Assembly (NCBI GenBank): GCA_029972225.1
Contig: CP124756.1
Location: 3,516,001 to 3,580,000, forward strand
Source of the DNA: Candidatus Thiothrix putei
GTDB lineage: Bacteria; Pseudomonadota; Gammaproteobacteria; Thiotrichales; Thiotrichaceae
DNA: 64,000 nt
Direction: 5' to 3'
Shown in pieces: positions 1 to 9,167 of the stretch. The translations under genes and the position numbers were made by a program. The number at the start of each line of letters is the position of its first letter. Positions within the stretch are counted from its first letter, which is position 1. A model generated the notes under the pieces. The model did not search any database. It was given only the letters and a program-made list of their open reading frames with translations, and was not told where the DNA came from.

Positions 1-1
1 G

Positions 2-1249
2 CAAGGGGAGTTGTATGCGCTGGACAGATTGCCGTTTGACGATGAAGAATTGTGCTTGCCCCACCGTTTGCAAAGCCTCGCTGCCGATGCCCTGCACTTC
101 CACGAAGCTACCGGCAATGAAGGCGCATCGTTTGAACGCACCTACCGCCGTGCCGCGCTGGTCATGTGGCCTCGCGCTTACCGCGTCGAGGCATTGAGCG
201 TGGGCGGGGTGGGTTCGATGCTCAACTACCTTGACTACTTGATGACGTTAGCGCAACGGCAGGAAGCACTGCATTTTGTGCAAGGGGTCATCAGCAACTG
301 GGAAAGCACGGATAGCGGTTGGCATCCCAGCCGTGCCGATGCGCCGTACCTGAGCCGCTTGCTCCAGTACCTGCTGGTGCTGGCGGATACTCACTTGATC
401 GAAACCGCGCTGACTCGCATTCCGATTGGCGGGAAATCCTACCAGCGGGAAGACAACCACCTGCTACTGACAGCCTTGGCGTTATTACCCGATGCGCAGG
501 CGCAACACCTGCTGGCAGCTCTGCTTGAGAAACGGGCGGCTGACCGTCTGGCGGCGTGTGGGCAATTGTTGCGGCTGGCATTGCCGCGTTATGCGCAGGC
601 GGAAAGTGCAGCGTTCCTGCCCGCCGCGCAAGCCTTGCTGGACAGTCTGGCGAATACTGAACCTAGCACCAGCCCCTATCGGGCGGTTGAACGGCTGACG
701 GTCGAACACGTGGTGGATGTGTTGATCGCTATCGGCAATGTCGATGCCGGTTTGGGCAAACAGGCGGTGGTGCATTTGTTGGCACAGCGGCAACGTTTCC
801 CGATGGATGACAGCCTGATTCCGGCGGTGATCATGGCGGCGAATGCGGACGATTGCCCGCCCTTGGTAGTGGGTTTGCTGCAACAGCAGTGTCTGGCGTA
901 TCTGGAATCTTGCATTAGCGAACCGCTGGCAGCTCCGGCTGACTGGACACGCGCAGCCGATTTTGAGTGTCCGGGCAGGGATAATGCGGATTGCGAAGCC
1001 CTCAAACGTTTTATGCTCGACCCGAACCAATCCAGTTGGGCTTTTGCCGCTGCCGAAAGCCGCCGTAATACCTTGGCATACATTGCCAAGCAGAAGCGGC
1101 TGGATGTTGAGATGACGACACTCAAGTCGAGGCGACCTTACACCCTGCACTTTGTTAAAACCCAAGCCAGTTATGAGCGCAAAGTAGCACAGCGCCAGCG
1201 GGATGAGGGGAATCGGGAATGCTTGCTGGGCTTACGTTTTCGCGGTTGA
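2..1249 (+). CDS. 2OG-Fe(II) oxygenase family protein, C-terminal part (5' end outside window)
   Basis: The reading frame is open to the left edge, so the true start lies outside the window and about 416 residues are visible. The stretch TGNEGASFERTYRRAALVMW near residue 35 and a C-terminal segment with PYTLHFVKT resemble the region downstream of the catalytic domain in large prolyl-4-hydroxylase-like 2OG-Fe(II) oxygenases of bacteria and fungi. The catalytic HxD...H motif would be upstream and cannot be seen. The middle is helical and rich in Ala and Leu, like a repeat scaffold. A paired cysteine stretch (ECPGRDNADC) precedes the conserved C-terminus. The family call rests on remembered motif similarity only. 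If wrong, this is an uncharacterised helical protein. It is followed by a short gap and an unrelated small ORF on the same strand. Confidence 0.5.
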   Translation, partial: QGELYALDRLPFDDEELCLPHRLQSLAADALHFHEATGNEGASFERTYRRAALVMWPRAYRVEALSVGGVGSMLNYLDYLMTLAQRQEALHFVQGVISNWESTDSGWHPSRADAPYLSRLLQYLLVLADTHLIETALTRIPIGGKSYQREDNHLLLTALALLPDAQAQHLLAALLEKRAADRLAACGQLLRLALPRYAQAESAAFLPAAQALLDSLANTEPSTSPYRAVERLTVEHVVDVLIAIGNVDAGLGKQAVVHLLAQRQRFPMDDSLIPAVIMAANADDCPPLVVGLLQQQCLAYLESCISEPLAAPADWTRAADFECPGRDNADCEALKRFMLDPNQSSWAFAAAESRRNTLAYIAKQKRLDVEMTTLKSRRPYTLHFVKTQASYERKVAQRQRDEGNRECLLGLRFRG

Positions 1250-1276
1250 TTCTGCCCAAAAGATGACGACATCCTA

Positions 1277-1507
1277 GTGCAACGATTCAGCAACAATCCG
1301 ATTGTCAGGGAGGTATCACAAGGTTGGAACATCAACATCAGCTACGATAAAGATGGCAATATTGTTCAATATCGTCATACTCGAAGCGAAAGAGAAAGGA
1401 CTGTATCCTGTCATTCCCATGAAGATGGCAGCCTGACACCTAGAATGATCTTAAGGAATCCCCATGACCCCAGAACAAATCAAACGCTACCGAGAACGCG
1501 CCAATAG
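1277..1507 (+). CDS. Small hypothetical protein, doubtful
   Basis: A 76-codon frame opening with GTG. It begins 28 bases after the preceding gene and runs 44 bases into the next one in another frame. The N-terminal half (NINISYDKDGNIVQYRHT) reads like a beta-strand protein, but the C-terminal part is the out-of-frame reading of the following gene. I see no strong ribosome binding site and recognise no family. It could be a remnant or a chance frame. Confidence 0.25.
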   Translation: MQRFSNNPIVREVSQGWNINISYDKDGNIVQYRHTRSERERTVSCHSHEDGSLTPRMILRNPHDPRTNQTLPRTRQ

Positions 1508-2063
1508 AGCAAAACGCGAACTCCTCAAAGAAAAACAACAATACGGATGCATCAACGACGGCTCAGGCAAACGCTACCTCGCCCCCGTCTATTACATTTT
1601 GGCAGGCGATAATGACAAAGCATTAGCCTTTTACACATGGTTTGAAGAAGAGTTCGATGATGACATCGGCGAACCCGTCTTCGATTTGTATTGGGCACTG
1701 GCTGAATTTCGGGCTGGCAACACGGCACAAGCACGTTACCGCCTACAAATCGTCATGCTCAACAATTTGTACCTGCTGCCATTCCTGTTCAATAAACCCA
1801 TCGACCGACTGGATATATGGCACTGGTCAAACCGAACCGACAACAGTTACCTAAGCGAAATTCAAGAATACCTGCATGAACCCACCCCCGCAGAACGCCA
1901 ATGGATTGAGGCTGAATACAACAGCCAACCGTTCACAACATTACGCCAAGAATACATTGCCACGTACCATCAGTTAAAACACGAGCGCGGTCTCCCAAAA
2001 CGCACGGAAATACTGGATAAATGGCGCACATTCTCTGCAACCTTTCTGCAAAAACCCGCTTAG
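1464..2063 (+). CDS. Conserved-looking hypothetical protein, TPR-like
   Basis: A 199-residue soluble protein with a basic, helical N-terminus (MTPEQIKRYRERANRAKREL). Residues 50-110 read like tetratricopeptide helices: YYILAGDNDKALAFYTWFEE, then LYWALAEFRAGNTAQARYRL. AAGGAATCCCC before the ATG gives a plausible ribosome binding site. There is no signal peptide or membrane segment. I do not recognise a named family. Many short bacterial proteins of this shape sit beside toxin or SEC-C type genes, but nothing here fixes a role. It ends about 33 bases from the convergent YqaA-like gene. Confidence 0.6.
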   Translation: MTPEQIKRYRERANRAKRELLKEKQQYGCINDGSGKRYLAPVYYILAGDNDKALAFYTWFEEEFDDDIGEPVFDLYWALAEFRAGNTAQARYRLQIVMLNNLYLLPFLFNKPIDRLDIWHWSNRTDNSYLSEIQEYLHEPTPAERQWIEAEYNSQPFTTLRQEYIATYHQLKHERGLPKRTEILDKWRTFSATFLQKPA

Positions 2064-2096
2064 GAAAGGGGTACGAAACATCTAAAAATCGGGAAT

Positions 2097-2516
2097 CTAA
2101 AGCACCACCCACGCCAACACCCCATACCGCCCACCCTTCGCCACTGCCACCACCAGCACAAACGGCAGCAAGCGCATCCGCATCACCCCCGCCACCACCG
2201 TCAGCGGATCGCCCACAATCGGCAACCAACTCAATAACAACACCCCCCACCCATAACGCTGAAACCACTGTTGCGCCCGTGCCAAGCTTGCCGCTTTCAC
2301 CGGAAACCAGCGTTTATCCTGAAAGTGTTCCAGATAACGCCCCAGCCACCAGTTAATCACCGAACCCAGCGTATTGCCCAACGTCGCCACCACGAGTAAC
2401 ACCCACAACACCGATTTTCCCTGAAGCATCAAGCTCACCAGCAAGGCTTCCGATTGCGCGGGAATCAGCGTGGCCGCCAACAGTGCGGATAAAAAAAGCA
2501 GAAGGTATGACATCAT
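2097..2516 (-). CDS. YqaA/DedA-type (VTT domain) membrane protein
   Basis: About 139 residues from the MMSYLLLFLSALLAATLIPA start. I prefer this to an upstream start because the membrane segment begins there and GGGAAA lies just ahead. The hydrophobic N-terminal helix is followed by PAQSEALLVSLML, a glycine-rich stretch (LGNTLGSVINWWLGRYL), then RYGWGVLLLSWLPIVGDPLT and a last hydrophobic segment. This pattern is typical of small YqaA proteins of the SNARE-associated/DedA superfamily, which are inner-membrane proteins probably linked to lipid or proton-motive-force homeostasis. The length matches the short YqaA form rather than full DedA proteins of about 200 residues. It converges with the upstream hypothetical gene. 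Confidence 0.8.
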   Translation of the reverse strand: MMSYLLLFLSALLAATLIPAQSEALLVSLMLQGKSVLWVLLVVATLGNTLGSVINWWLGRYLEHFQDKRWFPVKAASLARAQQWFQRYGWGVLLLSWLPIVGDPLTVVAGVMRMRLLPFVLVVAVAKGGRYGVLAWVVL

Positions 2517-2606
2517 TTTCCCATCAAACCACACAACATTGTCATACGCCAGCAACAATCACCTGCTAGATTAATAGGTTTACCACTGCCCTCGGAGTAA
2601 ACCACC

Positions 2607-3842
2607 ATGCTCGAACGCCATACAGGCTGCACCGTCAGTGAGGCTTACGCCACCGGCAGTAACGGCATCCACATGCCGCGCTACCCCTACTACGCCGCGT
2701 ATGATTTGCCGGGTGAATGCCATTACTATTACCGCCGTTCGGTGCAATACCTGACCTGCCAGACAGCGCGTTTCCTGCTCATCGGCGGCGAAGCCACCAC
2801 CTTGGTGAAAGAAGGCGTAGTGGATTTCAGCCGCGATTTAAACCCCTGGTGGCACGGCTTTTTCCAGGAACATTTCGGCAAGCAAATGGGCGAAGTGGTG
2901 CGTTACGCAGGCGGGCACAGCTATCTGGAATACCTCGGCAACCACCCGCAAGCCAAACTGGTCGTGCCACACCCCTACCCCGCCGACCAGATTGCCAGCG
3001 ACCATTACTATCTGGAAAACCCGGAACTGATCGTGCAACTCAACGACAAAGGGCGCATGGCAGATATTTCCTCGCATTGCATCCCCTATGAAGTCTATGA
3101 TGCCGCCACCTTTGCAGGCAAAACCTGGCGGGAAAGCTGGGAATTGCCCTTCGTCATTAAGCTGGCAGCCCCCTCCGGCGGTGGCGATGGCGTGGCGATT
3201 TGCCAGACCGAAGCAGATGTGCAGGCCGCGCAAGAACGTTTCGGCGGGCATCGGGTTAAGGTCGAACATTTCATCGGCGGTTACTTAGCCAATTACAACC
3301 TCAATCTGCACGTTGATCGTGACGGAACCATCCGTTTCATCGGCGGCTCGGAGCAGCGCATTTCCGCCAGCGCCCGTTACGAAGGCAATTTCATTGACCT
3401 CTGCTGGCATCCTTCCCTCGAACTCGAAGCCATTGCGGTTGAAATTGCCCGCAATGCCGCAAACCTAGGCTGGTTTGGGGTGTGCGGGCTGGATGTGATC
3501 AAAGCCGCCGACGGCAAGCTGTATTTCATCGACCCCAATTTCCGCCTCAACGGCTCGACCCCGTTCCATTTCATCCGCGACCATTTATTCACTCACTTCC
3601 AACGCCCCCATCTGGAAACCGGCTATTTTTGCTACCAAGGCAATCCGCTGGCCTTTTTGGATGCATTCCGCCCCGAAATCGAGAAAAAAGTCCTGATGCC
3701 AGTTGGTTTGTACTACGACCCTAGTTATGATCAGAAAACGCGGGTTTATTTGGCACAAGTGACCGACAATGACGTGGATGCCCATGTCAGCCTGCGTGAA
3801 ACGTTGGCACAGCGCGGGCTGCTGCCGGGGATTCACTTATAA
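2607..3842 (+). CDS. ATP-grasp family ligase-like protein
   Basis: 411 residues. Residues about 180-330 carry an ATP-grasp fold: FVIKLAAPSGGGDGVAIC is the nucleotide-binding lysine and glycine-rich loop, KVEHFIGG the adenine-contact strand, and LYFIDPNFRLNGST the metal-binding acidic/Asn motif. The N-terminal half (YYYRRSVQYLTCQTARFLLIGGE) is not a standard biotin carboxylase or RimK N-domain and looks like the pre-ATP-grasp region of unassigned peptide ligases. ATP-grasp enzymes join a carboxylate to an amine or thiol through an acyl phosphate; the substrate here is unknown. The next gene starts 14 bases downstream and encodes an N-formylglutamate amidohydrolase-like enzyme, so the pair is probably one transcript and one pathway. 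GGAGTAAACCACC lies before the ATG. Confidence 0.75.
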   Translation: MLERHTGCTVSEAYATGSNGIHMPRYPYYAAYDLPGECHYYYRRSVQYLTCQTARFLLIGGEATTLVKEGVVDFSRDLNPWWHGFFQEHFGKQMGEVVRYAGGHSYLEYLGNHPQAKLVVPHPYPADQIASDHYYLENPELIVQLNDKGRMADISSHCIPYEVYDAATFAGKTWRESWELPFVIKLAAPSGGGDGVAICQTEADVQAAQERFGGHRVKVEHFIGGYLANYNLNLHVDRDGTIRFIGGSEQRISASARYEGNFIDLCWHPSLELEAIAVEIARNAANLGWFGVCGLDVIKAADGKLYFIDPNFRLNGSTPFHFIRDHLFTHFQRPHLETGYFCYQGNPLAFLDAFRPEIEKKVLMPVGLYYDPSYDQKTRVYLAQVTDNDVDAHVSLRETLAQRGLLPGIHL

Positions 3843-3856
3843 TTGACGCAACACAC

Positions 3857-4672
3857 ATGGAAATTGACCAACCCTTCCAATACATCGAGGGGGAAAGCCC
3901 TGTTTTACTGGAATTACCGCATGGCGGTCACTTGACCCCGGATGAGGTCAGACCTTACTTGCACCCCAAGTTCACGCCCGGCGACCGCCGCGAAGATGCC
4001 GATGAATTTTCCGACGCACTTTACCTTGATTTACCCAGCAAGCCGCACGTACTGCGCTTCCGGCTATGGCGTGCCCATGCCGACCCCAACCGCCGCCACG
4101 ACGATTTCAGTGCCGATGGCGTAGTAAAGACACACACCAGCCAAGGCGTGAAGATTTACCAATCCGAACGCGGAATGCCGGAAGCGGTGCGGCAAGCGGT
4201 CATCGAACGCTACGTGATGCCACACCAGCAGCAAATGCTGGCATTGCTGGCGAATCCGCACATTAAACAAGTGCTGTTTTGCCACACCATGCCGGGGATT
4301 GGCACGAGTGTTTCCAAAGACCGGGGCAATTTGCGCCCGCTGTTTATGTTTGGCAACGGTGGCGACCTGCACGGCAAGCCACACCATAATTGCTATGCGA
4401 GTAAAAAGACCTTAGAGCTGATGTCCAGCATTATTGAAGACCATTTCCACGAGCTGGATGTCGGTTTCAATTTTTGTGACGTGATCCGCTGCAATAACCC
4501 GTATTCGGGGATCAACTCGCTGGGGCGTTTCACCTGTGAGCAATTCAAGGGCAAACACCCGTTCACGCTGGAAATCAACCGCGATTTATTGTTGCACAAC
4601 CCCGAAAACATTATTCCGGTGCGGCACATTATCGACTTAATTGTGCAGGAATTGGCAGCGGGGCAAGCCTAA
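3857..4672 (+). CDS. N-formylglutamate amidohydrolase (FGase) family protein
   Basis: 271 residues. Family features are LELPHGGHLTPDEVR near residue 20, an acidic DRREDADEFSD segment near 43-53, and RAHADPNRRHDDF near 75, which corresponds to the metal-site and arginine motif of FGases. VLFCHTMPGIGT and the closing FTLEINRDLLLHN complete the pattern. Characterised members cleave the formyl-amide bond of N-formylglutamate in histidine breakdown, but many paralogues sit outside hut clusters. No hut gene is nearby. The direct partner is the ATP-grasp gene 14 bases upstream, so this protein probably opens or edits an amide made by that enzyme or a related one. That pairing is inference. It is followed by a palindromic repeat and the convergent phaC gene. 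Confidence 0.75.
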   Translation: MEIDQPFQYIEGESPVLLELPHGGHLTPDEVRPYLHPKFTPGDRREDADEFSDALYLDLPSKPHVLRFRLWRAHADPNRRHDDFSADGVVKTHTSQGVKIYQSERGMPEAVRQAVIERYVMPHQQQMLALLANPHIKQVLFCHTMPGIGTSVSKDRGNLRPLFMFGNGGDLHGKPHHNCYASKKTLELMSSIIEDHFHELDVGFNFCDVIRCNNPYSGINSLGRFTCEQFKGKHPFTLEINRDLLLHNPENIIPVRHIIDLIVQELAAGQA

Positions 4673-4682
4673 GCCTGCACAA

Positions 4683-4770
4683 AGAACCCCCTCCTAACCT
4701 CCCCTTATCAGGGGAGGAACAAGATTTCTTACCCCCTTCCCTGATAAGGGGAGGGCTGGGGAGGAGTTTC
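4683..4770. repeat. Paired C-rich/G-rich palindromes between convergent genes
   Basis: Two near-identical hairpins: CCTCCCCTTATCAGGGGAGG, then a CTTCCCTGATAAGGGGAGG version. They lie between the FGase-like gene and phaC, which converge here. The palindromes can terminate transcription from both sides and look like members of a dispersed repeat family; similar C-rich hairpins occur near 8352 and 19861. Confidence 0.65.
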
Positions 4771-4772
4771 TT

Positions 4773-5834
4773 CTAACTACGCGCTGTCAACCACTCGCCA
4801 ATCGCGGGTGGAATCGTTTTTTGCGCTTTGCCACTGACGTAAATACCGATGTGACCGCCTTTGAAAGACAGCTCGGTATAATCGCTGCTACCCGTCGCAC
4901 CATTCAATGCACGTGACGCATCCGGCGGAACCAAGTGATCTTGTTCCGCAAAAATATTCAGGATCGGCGCAGTCACATTTTTCAAGTCGATGGTGTACTC
5001 ACCCACCTGCACTTCACCTTTCAGCAATTTGTTTTGCTGGAAGAAGTCCTTGATGAATTGGCGGAACGTTTCACCCGCTTGGTCAGGGCTGTCGAAAATC
5101 CACTTTTCCATGCGCATGAAGTTTTTCAGGGTCTGGCTATCCCCCATCACATCCACCATGCCGAGGTATTTCTGCCCCATGAGCTGGTAAGGCTTGAGGT
5201 TGAGGAATGTCCAGTTGAGCATTTCGCCGGGAATATTGCCGATGGTATCGACCAGTTGGTCAATGTCGATGTTTTGCACCCAGTGGCTCAGCATATTATC
5301 CGGCGTTTGGTAATCGACGGGCGTCACCATCGTCACCAAGTTTTTAACTTTTTCAGGATGCATGGCACTGTAACACAGGCTGAATGCACCGCCTTGGCAA
5401 ATCCCTAACAGATTGACGGCATCAACGTTATGACGTGCACGCACTTCATCCACACAATTATCGAGATAACCGTTGAGGTAATCATCCATCGTCAGGTAAC
5501 GGTCAGACGCATCGGGGTAGCCCCAGTCGATCAAATACACATCCTGACCCGCATCCAGCAAACCTTTGATGGTGGAACGGTTTTCCTGAATATCGGTCAT
5601 GTAAGGGCGGTTTACCAGCGCGTACACAATCAGCATCGGTACTTTATTGGTCGGCTCAGTCGTGCCGGTGTAATGCAGCAGTTTGAGCTTGTCTTCAGTG
5701 TAAATGACTTCAAACGGGGTAACGCCTGCGGAAATCTCGCCGACTTCCATCAGATTGGTCATACCCTGCGCGAGTTTTTCATTGAAGGTTTTGACTTCGT
5801 TCAGAATTTCGTCTGGACGCATTTGAAACGGCAT
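4773..5834 (-). CDS. phaC: Class III poly(R)-hydroxyalkanoic acid synthase subunit PhaC
   Basis: 353 residues, the usual length for the short class III catalytic subunit. It polymerises (R)-3-hydroxyacyl-CoA into PHA on granule surfaces, in complex with PhaE. The lipase-like box is GICQGG with the catalytic cysteine at about residue 146. The other triad members are Asp about 299 in FAEQDH and His about 328 in KGGHIG. The spacing parallels the Allochromatium-type enzyme. GGAGAACGAAC before the first ATG supports that start. phaE lies 29 bases upstream on the same strand, so the two form an operon read away from the phaA promoter region. Confidence 0.96.
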   Translation of the reverse strand: MPFQMRPDEILNEVKTFNEKLAQGMTNLMEVGEISAGVTPFEVIYTEDKLKLLHYTGTTEPTNKVPMLIVYALVNRPYMTDIQENRSTIKGLLDAGQDVYLIDWGYPDASDRYLTMDDYLNGYLDNCVDEVRARHNVDAVNLLGICQGGAFSLCYSAMHPEKVKNLVTMVTPVDYQTPDNMLSHWVQNIDIDQLVDTIGNIPGEMLNWTFLNLKPYQLMGQKYLGMVDVMGDSQTLKNFMRMEKWIFDSPDQAGETFRQFIKDFFQQNKLLKGEVQVGEYTIDLKNVTAPILNIFAEQDHLVPPDASRALNGATGSSDYTELSFKGGHIGIYVSGKAQKTIPPAIGEWLTARS

Positions 5835-5863
5835 GTTCGTTCTCCTTGAATATCCAGTGCAGG

Positions 5864-6976
5864 TTAGGCGTTCTTGGTGCTGGCGCTAGGGGTTTTGGGT
5901 TTCGCGGCTGCCTTGGGTTTCGGTGCGGCAGGCGCGGCGGGCGGAGCGGTGTTCTGTACGGCAGCTAACGCATCCACTTTGCGGGACAGTTCTTGTAACT
6001 GCTTGCGCAAGGTGCGGTTTTCGCGGCGCATTTCTTGCTGCTTTTCAAACGCCGCATTCAAGTCTTTACGGGTTGGCAAGTTTGCCGCCTCATACACACT
6101 GTCCAACTCCGCATTGATACCTTGTTTGAGCGCCATCAGCGCATTCACTAAATCGCCGTAAACCACTTGGTATTCATCTGTCATGGCAAACTTGGCGTAA
6201 ACCTGTTCGTTGACATCCACCCACAAATCGTAAAGTTCACGCAAGGAATTGATTTTCTTGCCTTCACTGCGCAAAGTATTGACACGCTCACGCAACGCTT
6301 GCACGGACTCAATACCCTGCTTGGCAAACGCTTTTAAGTAGTCATCCATCGCTTCCTGGTAGTTTGCACCCAATTTTGCCAAGGCTTGCAAACGTTCTTG
6401 CGATTCACGGTTATAACCCACGGCTGGCGTCCCCAGCACCTTATTGAGCTGTTCACTCCAGTTCTCAGACGTCGGCATGTGGAAACCGCCCGCCCCCATT
6501 TGTTGGAAAGCTTGCATCCCCATGCTGCCCAATACCCGTTGCCAGCTATCCAAAGCCGCTTGCCCTACCCCAAAACCATGGGCAGTGAACTTCCCCATTT
6601 CGAGCTGACCACAGCATTGGCGGAAACCCGTTTCCATGGCATCCATCCACGCATTCATGGCATCGGTGCCATTGCTGCCGGTTTGCTGCACCTTGTAAGC
6701 ATTTTCGGCAAGGTTCATGTAAACCTTGCCCATTTCAACCATACGCTGGAAGGCATCGGTAGACGCGCCGGGAACAGCGTGCGGGCTAACGGCTTTCCAC
6801 CATTGCTCCAGCCCTTGTGTCCAAGCAGGTGCTGCCCCGAAACCCGAACCAAAGCCAGCGCCAAAATTCGGCACAGCTTGCGGCTGACCCATTTTGGAAA
6901 GATCCGACCACGCATTCCAATAACGCTGTTGCGCATCAGACCAGTTTTTCATCATTTCTTCCGACCAATCTGCCAT
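5864..6976 (-). CDS. phaE: Class III PHA synthase subunit PhaE
   Basis: About 370 residues. PhaE activates PhaC and is required for class III synthase activity. The protein opens [20 protein letters not shown], has a long helical body, a late coiled coil ([20 protein letters not shown]) and an Ala-Pro-Lys-rich tail (about 25 residues) as seen in family members. An ATG twelve bases further upstream would overlap the GGAGG directly, so the MADW start, 12 bases after GGAGG, is preferred. It is transcribed divergently from phaA across a control region of about 190 bases. Confidence 0.92.
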   Translation of the reverse strand: MADWSEEMMKNWSDAQQRYWNAWSDLSKMGQPQAVPNFGAGFGSGFGAAPAWTQGLEQWWKAVSPHAVPGASTDAFQRMVEMGKVYMNLAENAYKVQQTGSNGTDAMNAWMDAMETGFRQCCGQLEMGKFTAHGFGVGQAALDSWQRVLGSMGMQAFQQMGAGGFHMPTSENWSEQLNKVLGTPAVGYNRESQERLQALAKLGANYQEAMDDYLKAFAKQGIESVQALRERVNTLRSEGKKINSLRELYDLWVDVNEQVYAKFAMTDEYQVVYGDLVNALMALKQGINAELDSVYEAANLPTRKDLNAAFEKQQEMRRENRTLRKQLQELSRKVDALAAVQNTAPPAAPAAPKPKAAAKPKTPSASTKNA

Positions 6977-7037
6977 GACAGTACCCATCCTCCGCGTATA
7001 AAAATATTGCCTTCCAAGAGCTTACCATGCTATTTTG

Positions 7038-7046
7038 TGCGTCGCA
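7038..7046. promoter_or_regulatory. Putative PhaR operator (TGC-N3-GCA) between phaE and phaA
   Basis: TGCGTCGCA followed by ACAA. The same arrangement, TGC-N3-GCA followed by ACAA, occurs upstream of the phasin gene. PhaR-type regulators in Paracoccus and Rhodobacter bind palindromes built on TGC/GCA half sites, and a phaR gene lies in this locus. The site sits between the divergent phaE and phaA starts, where a repressor could control both. Confidence 0.45.
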
Positions 7047-7105
7047 ACAATGTTGACAGTGTGGTACTTTTACGACTTGCCAAAGCCACACCTGTCGGCT
7101 TATTG

Positions 7106-7134
7106 TTGACACCCTACAGATATACCACAGAATT
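7106..7134 (+). promoter_or_regulatory. Possible sigma-70 promoter for phaA
   Basis: TTGACA, then a 17-base spacer, then AGAATT. The match is good at -35 and weak at -10. It ends 31 bases before the phaA start codon. Confidence 0.35.
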
Positions 7135-7165
7135 TGTGACATTTTATACCCTAGGAGAACGTTTC

Positions 7166-8350
7166 ATGCGCGAAGATATTGTGATCGTAGCCGCTGGCAG
7201 AACTGCACTTGGTACTTTTGGTGGTTCGCTCGCCGCTATCCCTGCTTCTGAACTCGGCGCAACCGTCATCAAAGGCTTGCTGGAACGTTCTGGCTTGAAA
7301 CCTGAGCAAATCAACGAAGTTATTCTGGGGCAAGTTTTGACCGCTGGTGTGGGTCAAAATCCGGCGCGTCAAACCGTGCTGTCTGCTGGCTTGCCTGTTG
7401 AAGTTCCGGCGATGACCATTAACAAAGTCTGCGGTAGTGGTTTGAAAGCGGTGCATCTGGCGTATCAAGCGGTTGCTTGTGGCGACGCTGACATTGTAAT
7501 CGCGGGCGGTCAGGAAACCATGAGTGCTTCGGCGCACGTCCTGCCTAATTCACGCAACGGTCAGAAAATGGGCGACTGGAAAATGGTCGACACCATGATC
7601 AAAGACGGTTTGTGGTGCGCCTTTAACGATTGCCACATGGGGATCACAGCGGAAAACATCGCCGCGCAATACGGTTTCAGCCGCGAAGCACAAGACGAAT
7701 TCGCTGCCGGTTCACAGCAAAAAACCGAAGCGGCACAAAACGCAGGCGTGTTTGACAATGAAATCATCCCCGTGGTGATTCCACAGCGCAAAGGCGACCC
7801 ACTGGTGTTTGCCAAGGATGAATTCCCCCGCGCTGGCACCACCGCTGCTTCTTTAGGCAAATTGCGCCCTGCATTCAAGAAAGACGGCTCAGTCACAGCG
7901 GGTAATGCCTCCGGGATTAACGACGGCGCGGCAGCGGTGATCGTGATGACAGCATCCAAAGCGGCTGAACTGGGCTTAACCCCGATGGCACGCATTGTGA
8001 GCTTCTCCAGCGCGGGCGTTGATCCGGCAATCATGGGTACTGGCCCTATCCCAGCCACCACCAAGTGCTTGGAAAAAGCAGGCTGGAGCGTGGCGGATCT
8101 CGACCTGATTGAAGCCAACGAAGCCTTTGCAGCACAAGCGATGTCGGTGAACGAAAGCCTCGGCTTTGACCTGAGCAAGGTGAATATCAGCGGCGGCGCG
8201 ATTGCGCTGGGTCATCCGATTGGTGCTTCCGGCGCTCGTGTGCTGGTGACACTGCTGCACGGCATGAAGCGCACTGGCGCGAAAAAAGGTCTGGCAACAC
8301 TGTGTATCGGTGGTGGTCAGGGTGTGGCAATGGCAGTTGAAGCGGTTTAA
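7166..8350 (+). CDS. phaA: Acetyl-CoA acetyltransferase (beta-ketothiolase)
   Basis: 394 residues. It condenses two acetyl-CoA to acetoacetyl-CoA, the first step of PHB synthesis. The acyl-accepting cysteine is C89 in NKVCGSG. The C-terminal catalytic motifs are [16 protein letters not shown] (His) and TLCIGGGQG (Cys). The frame stays open far upstream into antisense phaE, but the ATG at 7166 is preceded by AGGAGAACGTTTC and begins the typical [14 protein letters not shown] thiolase N-terminus. phaB follows after a short hairpin spacer, giving a phaA-phaB order as in other PHB operons. Confidence 0.97.
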   Translation: MREDIVIVAAGRTALGTFGGSLAAIPASELGATVIKGLLERSGLKPEQINEVILGQVLTAGVGQNPARQTVLSAGLPVEVPAMTINKVCGSGLKAVHLAYQAVACGDADIVIAGGQETMSASAHVLPNSRNGQKMGDWKMVDTMIKDGLWCAFNDCHMGITAENIAAQYGFSREAQDEFAAGSQQKTEAAQNAGVFDNEIIPVVIPQRKGDPLVFAKDEFPRAGTTAASLGKLRPAFKKDGSVTAGNASGINDGAAAVIVMTASKAAELGLTPMARIVSFSSAGVDPAIMGTGPIPATTKCLEKAGWSVADLDLIEANEAFAAQAMSVNESLGFDLSKVNISGGAIALGHPIGASGARVLVTLLHGMKRTGAKKGLATLCIGGGQGVAMAVEAV

Positions 8351-8351
8351 A

Positions 8352-8395
8352 GACCCCCCTTCCCCAGCCCTTCCCCCCCAAGGGGGGCAGGGAGT
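8352..8395. repeat. C-rich hairpin between phaA and phaB
   Basis: A C-run/G-run hairpin (CCCCCCAAGGGGGG core) preceded by CCCCCCTTCCCCAGCCC. It has the style of the repeat at 4683-4770. It may attenuate read-through or protect the phaA message. Confidence 0.5.
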
Positions 8396-8431
8396 AAGAG
8401 ACAAAATACATTACATTGAGGAGTATTGATT

Positions 8432-9160
8432 ATGAGTAAAGTTGCACTGGTAACAGGCGGTACTGGCGGTATTGGTAACGCGATTTGCAAGCAGTTCGCT
8501 GCTGACGGCTACAAAGTTGTCACCACCTATTTCGAGCCGGAAGAGCAAGCCAAAGCATGGCAAGCCAAACAAGATTATGACGTTGCCATCTACCCTTGCG
8601 ATGTCAGCAGTTATGACGATTGCGCCAAACTGAAAGAATCCGTGATTGCGGATTTCGGTCAGGTTGACATTATCGTTAACTGCGCGGGCATTACCCGTGA
8701 CGCCACCTTCAAGAAAATTACCCCGGCGCATTGGGCTGCGGTCATGAAAACCAACTTGGATAGCGTCTTCAACGTGACGCACCAGTTCGTGAACGAAATG
8801 GCTGAACGTGGCTTTGGGCGCGTCATCAACATTTCTTCCATCAACGGTCAGAAAGGTCAGTTTGGTCAAACCAACTACAGCGCAGCAAAAGCCGGTGTAC
8901 ACGGTTTCACCATGGCACTGGCACAAGAAGTGGCACGTAAAGGTGTGACCATCAACACCTTATCACCGGGCTACATCGCCACTGAAATGGTTATGGCTAT
9001 CGCGGAAGACGTGCGCAACAAAATCATCGCACAAATCCCGGTCGGTCGTTTGGGTACACCGGAAGAAATGGCGGCAATCGTTTCTTTCTTGGCATCCGAC
9101 AACGCGGGCTTCATCACCGGTGCGAACATTTCTGCTAACGGCGGTCAGTTCATTCACTAA
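8432..9160 (+). CDS. phaB: Acetoacetyl-CoA reductase (SDR family)
   Basis: 242 residues. It reduces acetoacetyl-CoA to (R)-3-hydroxybutyryl-CoA with NADPH. The Rossmann glycine motif is GGTGGIGNAIC near residue 10, NCAGITRDATF sits near 85, and the catalytic Tyr/Lys pair is in YSAAKAG near 150. The terminal ANGGQFIH is typical of PhaB. GAGGAG ends 8 bases before the ATG, which favours this start over a TTG two codons upstream. It lies downstream of phaA and upstream of phaR. Confidence 0.96.
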   Translation: MSKVALVTGGTGGIGNAICKQFAADGYKVVTTYFEPEEQAKAWQAKQDYDVAIYPCDVSSYDDCAKLKESVIADFGQVDIIVNCAGITRDATFKKITPAHWAAVMKTNLDSVFNVTHQFVNEMAERGFGRVINISSINGQKGQFGQTNYSAAKAGVHGFTMALAQEVARKGVTINTLSPGYIATEMVMAIAEDVRNKIIAQIPVGRLGTPEEMAAIVSFLASDNAGFITGANISANGGQFIH

Positions 9161-9167
9161 GATGAAA

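Noticed and set aside
485..1165. 226-codon minus-strand frame opposite the first gene
   Set aside because: Composition is that of an antisense frame of a GC-rich coding region; no ribosome binding site or family motif.
2021..2356. Pro/Ala-rich 111-codon frame on the plus strand
   Set aside because: It lies mostly antisense to the YqaA-like gene, and its low-complexity Pro/Thr/Ser content is the usual shadow of a membrane protein gene.
6386..7165. Long in-frame upstream extension of phaA
   Set aside because: It is antisense to phaE and has no thiolase similarity; the ATG at 7166 has a good ribosome binding site and the family N-terminus.
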